A stretch of DNA of 64,000 nucleotides, taken from NCBI RefSeq assembly GCF_013376045.1, contig NZ_JABMJG010000005.1, forward strand, positions 132,080 to 196,079. Reading direction: 5' to 3'. The DNA is from Variovorax sp. SG517 (lineage in GTDB: Bacteria > Pseudomonadota > Gammaproteobacteria > Burkholderiales > Burkholderiaceae_C). Positions 17,649 through 26,176 of the stretch are shown here, piece by piece (the stretch's first letter is position 1; every line of letters begins with the position of its first letter). The position numbers and the translations under genes are program-made. Below the pieces are notes generated by a model. That model searched no databases. It had not been told where the DNA came from and saw only the letters and a program-made list of their open reading frames with translations.

Positions 17649-18724
17649 CTTTGAATTGGCCTGTTTCCGGAAACCTTGATGGCAATCAGATAAAGCATCA
17701 CGGAGGTCAGATGCCTGGTGAAACTGCCGAGGTCCGGTTCGAATATCAATTGGACGAGGATGTGCGCGACGAAAAGACTGCCGAAGAAGCGGGGCTCGAA
17801 TTGCCCCGGGTCGCGCTTCGACCTTCGCCGCGCCTTGTAGAGGATCAGCAGCATCGCGAAGATCATCAATTGCATGAACGCGTCGCTCGGCGTCTGGAAA
17901 TAGATGACGGGCGTGATCAGCACCGTCGCCGCGTAGACGTAATTGGCCAGGAACCCGGGGCCGATGGCGGGCGACGCAATGTTGGTGAAAGCCGTGCGGT
18001 TGTCGCTGCCGATCTGTTCCGCATAGGCATTGGAGGTGTCGCGCGGCGATTGCAGCGTCTGCAAAAGGCTGGAAGGCGCTGCCATGACCGCGCCGGCGGC
18101 CAGAATGGCGGCCGCCACGTGGTATTTGAGCGGCCGGCGCCAAAGGTAATGCACGACGAAGAAGGCGCCGACGATCAGCAAATAATAATTGCGCACGAAA
18201 ATCCCGTAGACGGCGTAAAGAGCCAGAAAAGCCCCGATGGTCAGGAATTTCGAGGTCCGGAAATAGATCGTCGTCACGGTGATGCACATGGTCATGATCA
18301 GCACCACCGTCTCCTTCGACGGTGCGAACATGTTCAGCATGATGCAGGGCGCAATGAGCAGCAGCCGCGAGAAGAAGTCGCCCGCCCTGCGGATGTTGTG
18401 CGTCGCGAAGAAAAGGAATATCGCGCTGCTGATGCAGGTGAAGACGTCGAGATTGTCCGACCCGATGATGCTGAACAGCGCGGCCGTGACGGCGAACGAA
18501 TTGTCCATTTCGTCCGTTCCGCCGTAATTCAGGATCTCGAGGATCTTTGCCGAATCGACGCTCCATTTCTCGGGAAGCATTTCCCGGAAATATGCATAGA
18601 TGATCACGTACACGAACACGATCAGCACTCCGGCAATCGAGTACTGGTTGAAGCGGCGCGTGCCTCTTCTTGTTGTTGTTCGTGCTGTCGCGGCCGGACC
18701 TGGAATGGCGTGGCTCATCCGCAT
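17645..18724 (-). CDS. Exopolysaccharide polymerase-like membrane protein (Wzy-type)
   Basis: A 359-residue protein with about ten membrane segments and no strong family signature, as is normal for Wzy polymerases. Segments include YSIAGVLIVFVYVIIYAYF near residue 30 and LLLIAPCIMLNMFAPSKETV near 120; a large loop around residues 205-240 is the likely periplasmic loop. The position between the initiating transferase and the pyruvyl transferase argues for polymerase. Its base composition is visibly richer in A and T than the rest of the window. MSHAIPG at 18718 is an alternative start. Confidence 0.75.
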   Translation of the reverse strand: MRMSHAIPGPAATARTTTRRGTRRFNQYSIAGVLIVFVYVIIYAYFREMLPEKWSVDSAKILEILNYGGTDEMDNSFAVTAALFSIIGSDNLDVFTCISSAIFLFFATHNIRRAGDFFSRLLLIAPCIMLNMFAPSKETVVLIMTMCITVTTIYFRTSKFLTIGAFLALYAVYGIFVRNYYLLIVGAFFVVHYLWRRPLKYHVAAAILAAGAVMAAPSSLLQTLQSPRDTSNAYAEQIGSDNRTAFTNIASPAIGPGFLANYVYAATVLITPVIYFQTPSDAFMQLMIFAMLLILYKARRRSKRDPGQFEPRFFGSLFVAHILVQLIFEPDLGSFTRHLTSVMLYLIAIKVSGNRPIQR

Positions 18725-18800
18725 GTGGATTCCAATCCGATCATTTGCAAAGCGAAAGAAGGTCTGTCCGGGCTTGCGGCACGGACTCCGTGGAAGACTT

Positions 18801-18824
18801 GCTCCGGCCGGCGCGGGCCGGAGC
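18801..18824 (-). other. Strong intergenic hairpin between transferase and polymerase genes
   Basis: Perfect nine-base arms GCTCCGGCC (18801-18809) and GGCCGGAGC (18816-18824) with a six-base loop, 23 bases downstream of the sugar-transferase stop codon. There is no T-run after it, so a classic terminator is unlikely; it could limit transcription or protect the upstream mRNA. Confidence 0.5.
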
Positions 18825-18847
18825 CGATCACCCGGGACCGGCGAAAT

Positions 18848-19627
18848 TCATCGCGACCCGTGACCGGCTGCAACCACCCAGATGGTCCTGAAGAAGATGT
18901 CGACGTCCTTCCCGACGGAAAGCGTTTCGACATACCGCACGTCGAGCGCGACGCGTGCGTTGTAGGTCAGCTGGTTGCGCCCGCTGACCTGCCACAGGCC
19001 GGTGATTCCGGGGCGCACCGCGCAGTAATGCGACCAGCTGTGGCCGTAGAGCTCCTTCTGCTCGAGCATGCAGGGGCGGGGGCCGATCAGGCTCATGTCG
19101 CCCGTCAGCACGTTCCAGAATTGCGGCAATTCGTCGAGGCTGGTCTTGCGGATGAATTTGCCGAAACGGGTGATGCGCGGATCGTCGTCCAGCTTCTGGT
19201 ATTCGTCCCACTGGCGGCGCGCCTCGGGATTGCTTTTCAGATGCTCTTCCAGCACCTGGGCCGAATTGGCAATCATCGAGCGGAATTTATAGAAGCGGAA
19301 TACCCGCCCGTTCTTTCCGTATCGCGGCTGGTAATAGAGCACCGGTGCGCCCGAACTCGCGAAGACGCAAAGGCCGAGCAGCACGAAAAGCCAGCCGAAG
19401 GCGATGAAAAAGAAAAGCGCGGCGCTGATATCCACCGATCTTTTCGCGATCTTCAGCAGCGGGGAATGGTTGATTCCGGATTGCGAGCCGCCGCGGGCCA
19501 TTCCACCGCTTGCCTCTGAGATTTCCCAGCCTTGCGGTACGAGCGATTCCTCGGGACGGAGATTGCCCATCGGGTTTTTCCATCCGGATTTGAAGCGCGA
19601 CAAGATTTCCCGTCGAAATGCTTTCAT
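18848..19627 (-). CDS. Initiating sugar transferase (undecaprenyl-phosphate hexose-1-phosphate transferase)
   Basis: A 259-residue polyprenyl-phosphate phosphoglycosyltransferase of the WbaP/PssY group that puts the first sugar phosphate on undecaprenyl phosphate. One membrane segment (ISAALFFFIAFGWLFVLLGL, about residues 72-91) precedes the catalytic domain with YQPRYGKNGRVFRFYKFRSM, then RKTSLDELPQFWNVLTGDMS and RPGITGLWQVSGRN, all typical. It lacks the long N-terminal membrane domain of full WbaP. ATG at 19627 has an AAAGG site upstream. A perfect 20-base palindrome lies 20 bases before the start. Confidence 0.9.
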   Translation of the reverse strand: MKAFRREILSRFKSGWKNPMGNLRPEESLVPQGWEISEASGGMARGGSQSGINHSPLLKIAKRSVDISAALFFFIAFGWLFVLLGLCVFASSGAPVLYYQPRYGKNGRVFRFYKFRSMIANSAQVLEEHLKSNPEARRQWDEYQKLDDDPRITRFGKFIRKTSLDELPQFWNVLTGDMSLIGPRPCMLEQKELYGHSWSHYCAVRPGITGLWQVSGRNQLTYNARVALDVRYVETLSVGKDVDIFFRTIWVVAAGHGSR

Positions 19628-19646
19628 TTTTGACGCACCTTTCCTC

Positions 19647-19666
19647 ATGCGGGCAATTGCCCGCAT
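19647..19666. promoter_or_regulatory. Perfect 20-base palindrome upstream of the sugar-transferase start
   Basis: ATGCGGGCAATTGCCCGCAT is its own reverse complement. It ends 20 bases before the chosen start codon, just outside the ribosome site. It could be an operator for a dimeric regulator or a leader hairpin. Function is inferred from position and symmetry only. Confidence 0.45.
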
Positions 19667-19894
19667 ATCCTCGGTTATGGCCCTGTATTTTTGGCCGACA
19701 CTACCCGCACAAATGCCTCTTAGTGTCTGCAATGCAGAAACTATTGCGCGGCCAAATGACTCGTTGAAGGCAATACGAATGGACTAATCGTCATTTGTAA
19801 TGCCTTTTCATGCCGAATACTATTTGAGTATTCAATCGATGCGCCAGGCTGAAACCCACCGCATGATTTTGAATTTAACTCCAATTCAGACGGT

Positions 19895-22156
19895 CTAAGT
19901 GGAATCCCCGTTGGTATTGTATGTGTATTGCAACTGTTTGTAAGCGCCATATTTGTATCCCCCGCTTCCAGCGTGGCGGCGGCTTAGATCAATAGCATTC
20001 AGAATTACGCCATTTACCGTTCTGCCGGCATGGGCGAGCCTTCTGACGGTTTCGTTCAATTCGCCAAGCTGGGTCTTCTCGGCCCGCGCCACGAGCAGCA
20101 GCGTGCTCGCCAGCGGGGCCACCGAGGCGGTGTCGGCCGCCACCAGGACCGGGGCCGTGTCGATGACCACGAGGTCGTACTGCGGCGAGAGCTTCTCCAG
20201 CACGTGCACGAAGGACTCGCTGGTCAGCAGCTCCGCCGGATTCGGCGGCAGCACGCCGGTGGTGATGACGTCCAGGTTCGGCAGCACGGCAGGGCGGATG
20301 GCCTGCTTGAAGTCCAGCGTGCCGGCGATCAGTTCCGATAGGCCCGAGGAGCGCTGGATCGAGAAGAACTGGCTGACCCGGCCCTTGCGCAGGTCGGCGT
20401 CGATCAGCAGCACGCGCTTTCCGGTGGCCGCGGTGATCGCCGCGAAATTGACCGAGATGAAGGTCTTGCCCACGCCGGGCGTCGCGCCCGAGATGAGCAG
20501 GCGGTTGTTGGTCGCCTCCAGCATTGCGAACTGCAGCGCCGTGCGCAGGCTGCGCAGGCTTTCCACCGCCGGGTCTTCCGGCTGCAGGTGCGCGAGCACG
20601 TGCTTGCCGGCCAGCTTGTTCTCGATGTTCCTGTCGATGGCGCGCTGCGCCGCGCTCAGCGGCACGCTGCTGTAGACGTTGAGGCCGGTGTGGCTCTCGA
20701 TCTCGGCCGGGTTGCGGATGCCGCCGAAGAAGGAGCTGCGCGCGATCGCGGCGCCGAAGCCGGCGGCCAGCCCGAGGATCGCCGCCAGCACGATGATCAG
20801 CGGTTTCTTGGGCCACACCGGCTCTTCGGGAACGATGGCCTCGTCGAGCAGGCGGACGTTGCCCACCTTGCCTTCCTTGGCCAGCCGCATCTGCAGCGAG
20901 CTGTTGAGCAGCGACACGTACAGGTCGGTGTTCACCTTGATGTCGCGCTGCATGCGCACCGTGTTCTGCTGCAGCTCGGGCATCTTGCGGATGCGCGCGT
21001 CGACCGTGGCCAGCGCGCTCTTCCACGCGGCGACCTGCGCGTCCAGCGTCTGCACGTTGGGATGCTCGCTGGTGAAGCGCGAGGTGAGCTCGCGCCGCTT
21101 CTGTTCGGCCTCGAGCAGCTTGGACTGCAGGTCGACCGTCTGGGTCAGCGCGTTCTTCGCCTCGTCGTCGAGGCTGACGGTGCCGTTCTGGTTGCGGTAG
21201 CGGTTGTAGATGTCTTCCGACTGCTCCAGCTGCTTCTTGAACTGCGGCAGCGCGCCGTCGAGGAAGCCCAGCGTCTTCTCGGCCTCGGCCGCCTTGCGCT
21301 CCATGTTCTGCCGCACGTAGAGCCGGCCGATCTCGTTGAGCAGCTGCGTCAGCTTCTCGGGGTCGGGGTTCTTCCAGCTCACGTCGAGCACGCCCGACTG
21401 CTTGCCCTTTTCCACGACCTTGAGCGCGTCCTGCAGCGCCAGCAGCGTGAGTTGCGTGGAAGACCGCACGAGCACGAACTGCGCGCCTGGCTTGGCCTCG
21501 ATGCTGGTGACCATCAGGCTCAGGTTGCCGTTGGCAACGCCCGGCACCTTCGCCTCCATCAGGGTGCCGACACGGCCCTTCATCGGCGTGTCGATGTCGG
21601 GGTTGCTCAGCTCGTACTGGCCGTCGGTGCCGAGGGTCAGCGTGAACTGCTTGTCCTCGAAGTCGGCGGGCACGTCGAACCTGGGCACGAGGATCTTCTC
21701 GGTGCCCGTCACGTAGCCGGAAAGCCCCATGAAGCCGGGCTCCGAAAGCTCCGTGGCGCGGCGCGCGAGCCAGCTGCCCACGAAGGGCGCGTAGCGCGGC
21801 CGCGCGCTGATGTAGAGCTTGGTGTTCTCCACCGCCTTGCCGAGGATGGCGCGCGAGCGCAGGATCTCGATCTCGCCCGCGGCCGGCGTCTTCACGCTCA
21901 GCAGCGAGGAGGCCGCGTCGCCCAGGAAGCTCCCGGCCGAATTGCCGCTGTCCTCCACCTGCACCGCGACGTTGCCCTCGTAGACCGGCTTTCCGAGAAA
22001 TGCGTACGCCGTGCCCAGCAGCACGGCCACCGCGGCGATGGCCGCGACGAGCCAGCGGTTGTCAATCAGGATGTCCAGGTACTCGGCCAGGTTGATGCCA
22101 TCGCCATCCTCTTCCATGGCTTGCAGCGGCAGCGCGGCTTGCTGGGTTGCGTTCAT
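19895..22156 (-). CDS. wzc: Polysaccharide co-polymerase and autokinase (Wzc-type BY-kinase)
   Basis: A 753-residue inner-membrane protein. It has an N-terminal Wzz domain with a first membrane segment at about 34-54, a long periplasmic coiled-coil region (about 310-430, with ERKAAEAEKTLGFLDGAL), a second membrane segment (PLIIVLAAILGLAAGFGAAI) and a cytoplasmic BY-kinase with Walker A GATPGVGKT, Walker A' LIDADLRKG and Walker B LVVIDTAPV. The C-terminus is a tyrosine cluster (YKYGAYKQLQYTY) expected to be autophosphorylated. It controls chain length and export with Wza. The start overlaps the wzb stop by four bases. Confidence 0.93.
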   Translation of the reverse strand: MNATQQAALPLQAMEEDGDGINLAEYLDILIDNRWLVAAIAAVAVLLGTAYAFLGKPVYEGNVAVQVEDSGNSAGSFLGDAASSLLSVKTPAAGEIEILRSRAILGKAVENTKLYISARPRYAPFVGSWLARRATELSEPGFMGLSGYVTGTEKILVPRFDVPADFEDKQFTLTLGTDGQYELSNPDIDTPMKGRVGTLMEAKVPGVANGNLSLMVTSIEAKPGAQFVLVRSSTQLTLLALQDALKVVEKGKQSGVLDVSWKNPDPEKLTQLLNEIGRLYVRQNMERKAAEAEKTLGFLDGALPQFKKQLEQSEDIYNRYRNQNGTVSLDDEAKNALTQTVDLQSKLLEAEQKRRELTSRFTSEHPNVQTLDAQVAAWKSALATVDARIRKMPELQQNTVRMQRDIKVNTDLYVSLLNSSLQMRLAKEGKVGNVRLLDEAIVPEEPVWPKKPLIIVLAAILGLAAGFGAAIARSSFFGGIRNPAEIESHTGLNVYSSVPLSAAQRAIDRNIENKLAGKHVLAHLQPEDPAVESLRSLRTALQFAMLEATNNRLLISGATPGVGKTFISVNFAAITAATGKRVLLIDADLRKGRVSQFFSIQRSSGLSELIAGTLDFKQAIRPAVLPNLDVITTGVLPPNPAELLTSESFVHVLEKLSPQYDLVVIDTAPVLVAADTASVAPLASTLLLVARAEKTQLGELNETVRRLAHAGRTVNGVILNAIDLSRRHAGSGGYKYGAYKQLQYTYNTNGDST

Positions 22157-22608
22157 GTAGTTTGCTGCTCGGGTTTTGTGATTTTCAGAATGCGATCGAT
22201 CCACGCCCGGGCGCCGGCATCGATCAGCGCCAGGGCGTGCTCGAACGCGGCCTCGTCTTTTCCGTACGGGTCGGGCACGTCGTGGCCGTCGAACTCGGCG
22301 ATGCGGAACACCTTGCCGCGCACGAAGGGGTAGGTCGACTCCAGGTAGCGGCGCTGCTCGCGGTCCATCACCAGGATCAGGTCGGCCTGCCGGCACAGCA
22401 GCTGGCTCACCTGCTGCGCGACGTGGCCCGAGATGTCGATGCCGCGGTCTTGCATGAGCCTGCGCGCGGTGGCGTCCGCCGGCTTGCCTATGAGCGCGCC
22501 GGTGCCCGCGGAGAACACGCGCAGCTGCGGCAGCCCCGCGGCCAGCAGGCCTTCCGCCATCGGGCTTCGGCAGATGTTGCCGATGCAGACTGTCAGCACG
22601 GATCTCAT
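22153..22608 (-). CDS. wzb: Low-molecular-weight protein tyrosine phosphatase (Wzb-type)
   Basis: A 151-residue cytoplasmic phosphatase. The active-site loop C-x5-R is CIGNICRS (Cys8 to Arg14), with the general acid in DVPDPYGKDE near residue 117. In capsule and exopolysaccharide systems this enzyme dephosphorylates the tyrosine cluster of Wzc. It lies between wza and wzc and overlaps both by four bases (ATGA at each junction), so the three proteins are made together. The sequence shows no departure from the family. Confidence 0.93.
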   Translation of the reverse strand: MRSVLTVCIGNICRSPMAEGLLAAGLPQLRVFSAGTGALIGKPADATARRLMQDRGIDISGHVAQQVSQLLCRQADLILVMDREQRRYLESTYPFVRGKVFRIAEFDGHDVPDPYGKDEAAFEHALALIDAGARAWIDRILKITKPEQQTT

Positions 22609-23792
22609 CGGTGGTTCATGTAGACGCGATCGCCGATGTCGAGCACCTGCGCCGCGGGAAGGATCAGGCTGGCCACGCGGTTCCAGCTGGCCAGCGGCAC
22701 CGAGTCGATGTAGACGACGTCGCGCGGCTGCAGCGGAAAGCGGTCGGCCAGTGCGAGCGCGGCGGGGTTCTTCGCGTTGAGGTGGAAGACGGCGGGCGTG
22801 TTCTTCGCGCCGGCGTCGCTCCCGCCGTTGTTGTTGCTGCTGTTGCGCACGACGTAGATCTGCCCCGTGTTCGCCGTGCCCAGGTTCGCGCTGCCGGACT
22901 CGCCCAGCGCCTCGTTGAGGCTGAGCCTGCCGTTGTGCATGGTCAGCGCCGAGGGCTTGAGCACCTCGCCCATCACGAACACCTTGCTCTCGTCGCGGTT
23001 GCGCACCTGCACCACGTCGCCGTTGTGCAGCGGGATGCGGCTGGCGCCGACGCCGATGTCCTGCAGCTTCGGCAGGTCGATGAGCGTGGTCCTGTCGCCG
23101 CGCGTGAGCGTGATGAACGAGCGGTCGCCTGCGGCCGTGATGCCGCCGGCGCGGTTGAGCGCCTCGGCCAGCGTCATCGGCACGTCGGTGAAGATCTGCA
23201 GCCCCGGCGAGTTCACCTCGCCTTCGACGAAGGCGCGGCGGCTTCTGAAGGACTGGATGCGCACCGTCACCTGCGGGTCCTTGATGTACTTCGCGATGCG
23301 CTTTGCGATCAGGTCGGAGGCCTCGATCTCGGTCAGGCCCTGCATCTGCACGCGCCCGATGTACGGAAAGCTGATCTGTCCCGAGGCGTCGACGATGAAG
23401 CCGGGCGCCACGCTGATGCCGGTGGGGTCGACCTGCTGGGAGATCACCGCGCCGGCGTGCGGCAGCAGCTCCGGGTGGTCGTAGACGACCACGCCCACCA
23501 CGTCTCCCGGCCCGATGGTGTAGACCGGCGCCTCGCCGAACAGCGCCTTCACGTCCGGCGGAACGGCAGTGGGCCGGGCGTCGGCCATCGCGCGGATGAG
23601 GCTCGGCGAGATCGGCACCAGTCCGCCTTCGGCCGGCGCGCCGTCGGCCGAGAGCGCTGGCGCGGGACTCTGGTCGGGCTCGTAGGCCACCACCGAGCCG
23701 AAGCCCGGAGCGCAGCCCTGAAGCGCCAACGCACCGGCCAGGGCGGCAATCCACCCCGTCAGGTACAGGTAGCGGGTCAAATGGAACTCCAT
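22605..23792 (-). CDS. wza: Polysaccharide export outer-membrane lipoprotein (Wza-type)
   Basis: A 395-residue outer-membrane export channel protein. A lipoprotein signal ends in the lipobox ALQGC (Cys28). The Poly_export domain covers about residues 85-175 (YTIGPGDVVGVVVYDHPELL), followed by SLBB domains (RRAFVEGEVNSPG; VFVMGEVLKPSALTM). It forms an octameric pore in E. coli homologues. MEFHLTRYLYLTGW at 23792 gives the best signal peptide; a start at 23831 is possible. It is the first gene of the export operon and is preceded by a long noncoding region. Confidence 0.92.
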   Translation of the reverse strand: MEFHLTRYLYLTGWIAALAGALALQGCAPGFGSVVAYEPDQSPAPALSADGAPAEGGLVPISPSLIRAMADARPTAVPPDVKALFGEAPVYTIGPGDVVGVVVYDHPELLPHAGAVISQQVDPTGISVAPGFIVDASGQISFPYIGRVQMQGLTEIEASDLIAKRIAKYIKDPQVTVRIQSFRSRRAFVEGEVNSPGLQIFTDVPMTLAEALNRAGGITAAGDRSFITLTRGDRTTLIDLPKLQDIGVGASRIPLHNGDVVQVRNRDESKVFVMGEVLKPSALTMHNGRLSLNEALGESGSANLGTANTGQIYVVRNSSNNNGGSDAGAKNTPAVFHLNAKNPAALALADRFPLQPRDVVYIDSVPLASWNRVASLILPAAQVLDIGDRVYMNHR

Positions 23793-24740
23793 TGCGAACT
23801 TGGTTATTTCAAAAAAACTGCGATTGCCCATGCAAAGCCCGAGCCTGATTTGGCGTCGATTGCGCCGGTTAATTCTTTTTATTGATGGAGGCTTATTCCG
23901 GGCGGTCGACGATTTATCGGAAGGTCGGCGAGAGCGCGAATTGTCGCTGCCTTCGCAAGGCGACTTTTTGGTGGAGTAGACGCAAGTGACGTGTCTATTC
24001 GTGCCTCGACCACGCCGGCCGCAGGGTCATGTCCCGGCATGACCGGAACCGGTCTGTTTTCACTCGGGAAATGGGGCGTGGCTTGCCCGTTTTGCAGGCA
24101 CTTTCGGCGGCCGGAAATTGCGACCTATTTATTACCCTGCGCAGCCGGGAGATTGTGGTTTTCGATCCACAAAGTCAGGTTGTATAGGGTTTTTGATATT
24201 GCGTTCGATTTTGTAAAGAAATGTGTCCCGGTAGGAGGCGGCTGACAAGCCGTGGGTCGGGAGCATCAATGTGCCTGCCGGAGGCAACAAATGGCTTCGG
24301 TTGGCAAAGACCGGCCGGAATGCCACCGGGGCAGGCGGACAGTACGTTTTTCTAATTAATCCGGCAATTGAGCGCCCCTTGGCGGGGCTGAAAGCACCAA
24401 CTGCGTGCAATGGTGTTCCATGAGGCCGAGGAATGATTTCGGTCTAATTTGGCGGATATTTGGTGCGAATTTCGATTTGCCCGGCCCCAGGCAAAACTTT
24501 TGTATTGCCTGGCAATGCCATCAATTTTCGCCGTCGGAATATGTTTCATTTTTCGATCGTTGAAACCGGCGCCAAAGAGGGGAGGCGCCGGAAAAAATCA
24601 GAAAAAAGAATTCATGAACGGCAGTGCATTGCCGTTCCGGGCGAGAAATACAGGAGGAATATTGTGCCGAATCGCGGCGAATTGAATGCGAATGTTTCTG
24701 TGCCGCGACGCGAAACAGGGCCCGTTGTAGGCCCCGCGGT
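23793..24740. other. AT-richer noncoding region upstream of the exopolysaccharide export operon
   Basis: About 950 bases with no convincing gene on either strand: the open frames are short and lack family features. It holds several inverted repeats, including GGTCATG/CATGACC at 24025-24044, CCGGCGCC/GGCGCCGG at 24566-24591 and ACGGCA/TGCCGT near 24618. It is the only place for the wza promoter, and may hold regulator sites or a long leader. No JUMPstart or ops element was found. Confidence 0.6.
24566..24591 (-). terminator. Hairpin, possible terminator of the small membrane-protein gene
   Basis: Perfect eight-base arms CCGGCGCC (24566-24573) and GGCGCCGG (24584-24591) with a ten-base loop, 150 bases downstream of the gene at 24741-24944. 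On the minus strand only a short T-stretch (TTTCAACG) follows, so termination would be weak. The A-rich flank on the other side lies before the hairpin in this reading direction. Confidence 0.35.
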
Positions 24741-24944
24741 TTATTGCTCGCGGTCGTCGCCGGGGTGGCCGAGCTGGCTCTTGGCCGAGCGCACGCCCCG
24801 CACCACCAGATAGAGAGCGCCGCCGGCAACCACCACGAAGCCAGCCACCGCGAGGCCGCCCATGCCGAAGGCCCACCACCAGAACAGGCCGCTGATGGGC
24901 AGCAACACCAGCGCCACCAACAGCTCGATGAAGATCAAACGCAT
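24741..24944 (-). CDS. Small two-helix membrane protein
   Basis: A 67-residue protein with two hydrophobic segments (IFIELLVALVLLPISGLFWW, residues 4-23, and LAVAGFVVVAGGALYLVVRG, about 30-49) and a charged C-terminal tail. Nothing more can be said of its role. The start at 24944 has a strong GGGGAGA ribosome site 3-5 bases upstream; a start at 24968 would add eight residues but has no ribosome site. It stands alone between the noncoding exopolysaccharide leader and the end of the hpa operon. Confidence 0.75.
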   Translation of the reverse strand: MRLIFIELLVALVLLPISGLFWWWAFGMGGLAVAGFVVVAGGALYLVVRGVRSAKSQLGHPGDDREQ

Positions 24945-25168
24945 CCGTCTCCCCTTGTTCTCGGACATGCAGGCAGCCTTGTGGGTGTGTAATAAATCGC
25001 TACGTGCATTTTGAGTGGCGAGAGGATAGCCCAAGACGAAAAGCGGGGGTACAGGGTTTGCGGCCCCCCCGCAACCCCACCTCCCGGCTGTTCAGTCTGC
25101 GGGCCGAACCTGTGCGCGGCCTGACTGGTGCCGGCCGACTTCCCGGCGCCCGACGCCCGGCGGCTGGG

Positions 25169-26158
25169 TTAGTACAGCCCGAGCTGCCGCGTGCGCAGCC
25201 GCGCCAGGCCCAGCAGCGCGTCGGTGAACGGGGTGGCCACGGCGGTCAGCTCGCCCAGTTCGCGCACCACCGTCACCAGCGCGTCGAGTTCCACCGAGCG
25301 TCCGGCTTCCACGTCCTGCAGCATGGAAGTCTTGAAGGCGCCGAGCTTCTTCGTGATCTCGTGCCGGTCTTCCGGGCTCTGGGTGATCTCGATGCCGATG
25401 CGCCGGCCGATCTCCTTGGCCTCCAGCATCACCGCCGAGATGAAGCCGCGCACGTAGTCGTCGCCCATGATCAGGTCGGTGGTGCAGCCGGTGAGCGCAC
25501 TGATCGGATTCACCGTCATGTTGCCCCACAGCTTGAACCACACGTCCTTCTGGATCTGCGGCGACAGCGTGGTGTCGATGCCGGTGCTCCTGAGCAGCGC
25601 CAGCAGCTTCTGCACGCGCGGCGTGGCCTCGCCCGAAGGCTCGCCGATGATCAGCCCGTTGCCGAAGTGGTGCCGCACCACGCCCGGCGCGTCCAGGGAG
25701 CAGCTCGCATGCACCACGCAGCCGACCACGTTGCGCGACGGAATGGCGCGCGCGATGGCGCCGTCGGGGTCCACCGCCGCGAGCCGGTGGCCGGTGATCG
25801 GGCCGCCGAAGCCGCCCTCCAGGAACCACCACGGCACGCCGTTCATCGCCACCAGCACGATGGTGTCGGCGCCGATGAGCGGTGCGATGCGCTCGGCCAC
25901 GCCGGCCAGCGCGGGCGCCTTCACGGCAATGACCACCAGGTCCTGCACGCCGAGCGCCTCGGGGTCGGCCACCGCGTTGACGGGCACGCGCGTGCGCACA
26001 TCTCCACCCGTGCTGCCGCGCATCAGCGACAGGCCGTCGCGCTGCAGTGCCTCGAGCGTGGCGCCGCGCGCCACCACATTCAGCCGTTCGCCCGCCTGGG
26101 CGAGACCGACGCCTATCCATCCGCCGATCGCGCCGGCGCCGTAGATGCAGATCTTCAT
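25169..26158 (-). CDS. Ketopantoate reductase-like (ApbA/PanE family) dehydrogenase
   Basis: A 329-residue NAD(P)-dependent reductase. The Rossmann motif is GAGAIGGWIG at residues 7-16, and the C-terminal catalytic domain has the lysine-containing FKLWGNMTVNPISALTG stretch typical of PanE. True PanE makes pantoate from ketopantoate, but many paralogues in catabolic operons act on other 2-oxo or 2-hydroxy acids. It is the last gene of the long hpa-led run and starts 18 bases after the aldolase gene, so a catabolic role is more likely than pantothenate synthesis. The substrate is not known. Confidence 0.85.
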   Translation of the reverse strand: MKICIYGAGAIGGWIGVGLAQAGERLNVVARGATLEALQRDGLSLMRGSTGGDVRTRVPVNAVADPEALGVQDLVVIAVKAPALAGVAERIAPLIGADTIVLVAMNGVPWWFLEGGFGGPITGHRLAAVDPDGAIARAIPSRNVVGCVVHASCSLDAPGVVRHHFGNGLIIGEPSGEATPRVQKLLALLRSTGIDTTLSPQIQKDVWFKLWGNMTVNPISALTGCTTDLIMGDDYVRGFISAVMLEAKEIGRRIGIEITQSPEDRHEITKKLGAFKTSMLQDVEAGRSVELDALVTVVRELGELTAVATPFTDALLGLARLRTRQLGLY

Positions 26159-26176
26159 GAGCTGGGCCGTTCCGTT

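Noticed and set aside
24070..24096. Possible sigma-54 site (TGGCTTG ... TTGCA) in the noncoding region
   Set aside because: The spacing between GG and GC is 12 bases and not 10, which sigma-54 does not tolerate.
23991..24685. Short open frames in the region upstream of wza
   Set aside because: Lengths of 65-120 residues, no ribosome sites or family features, and lower-GC DNA where chance frames are uneven.
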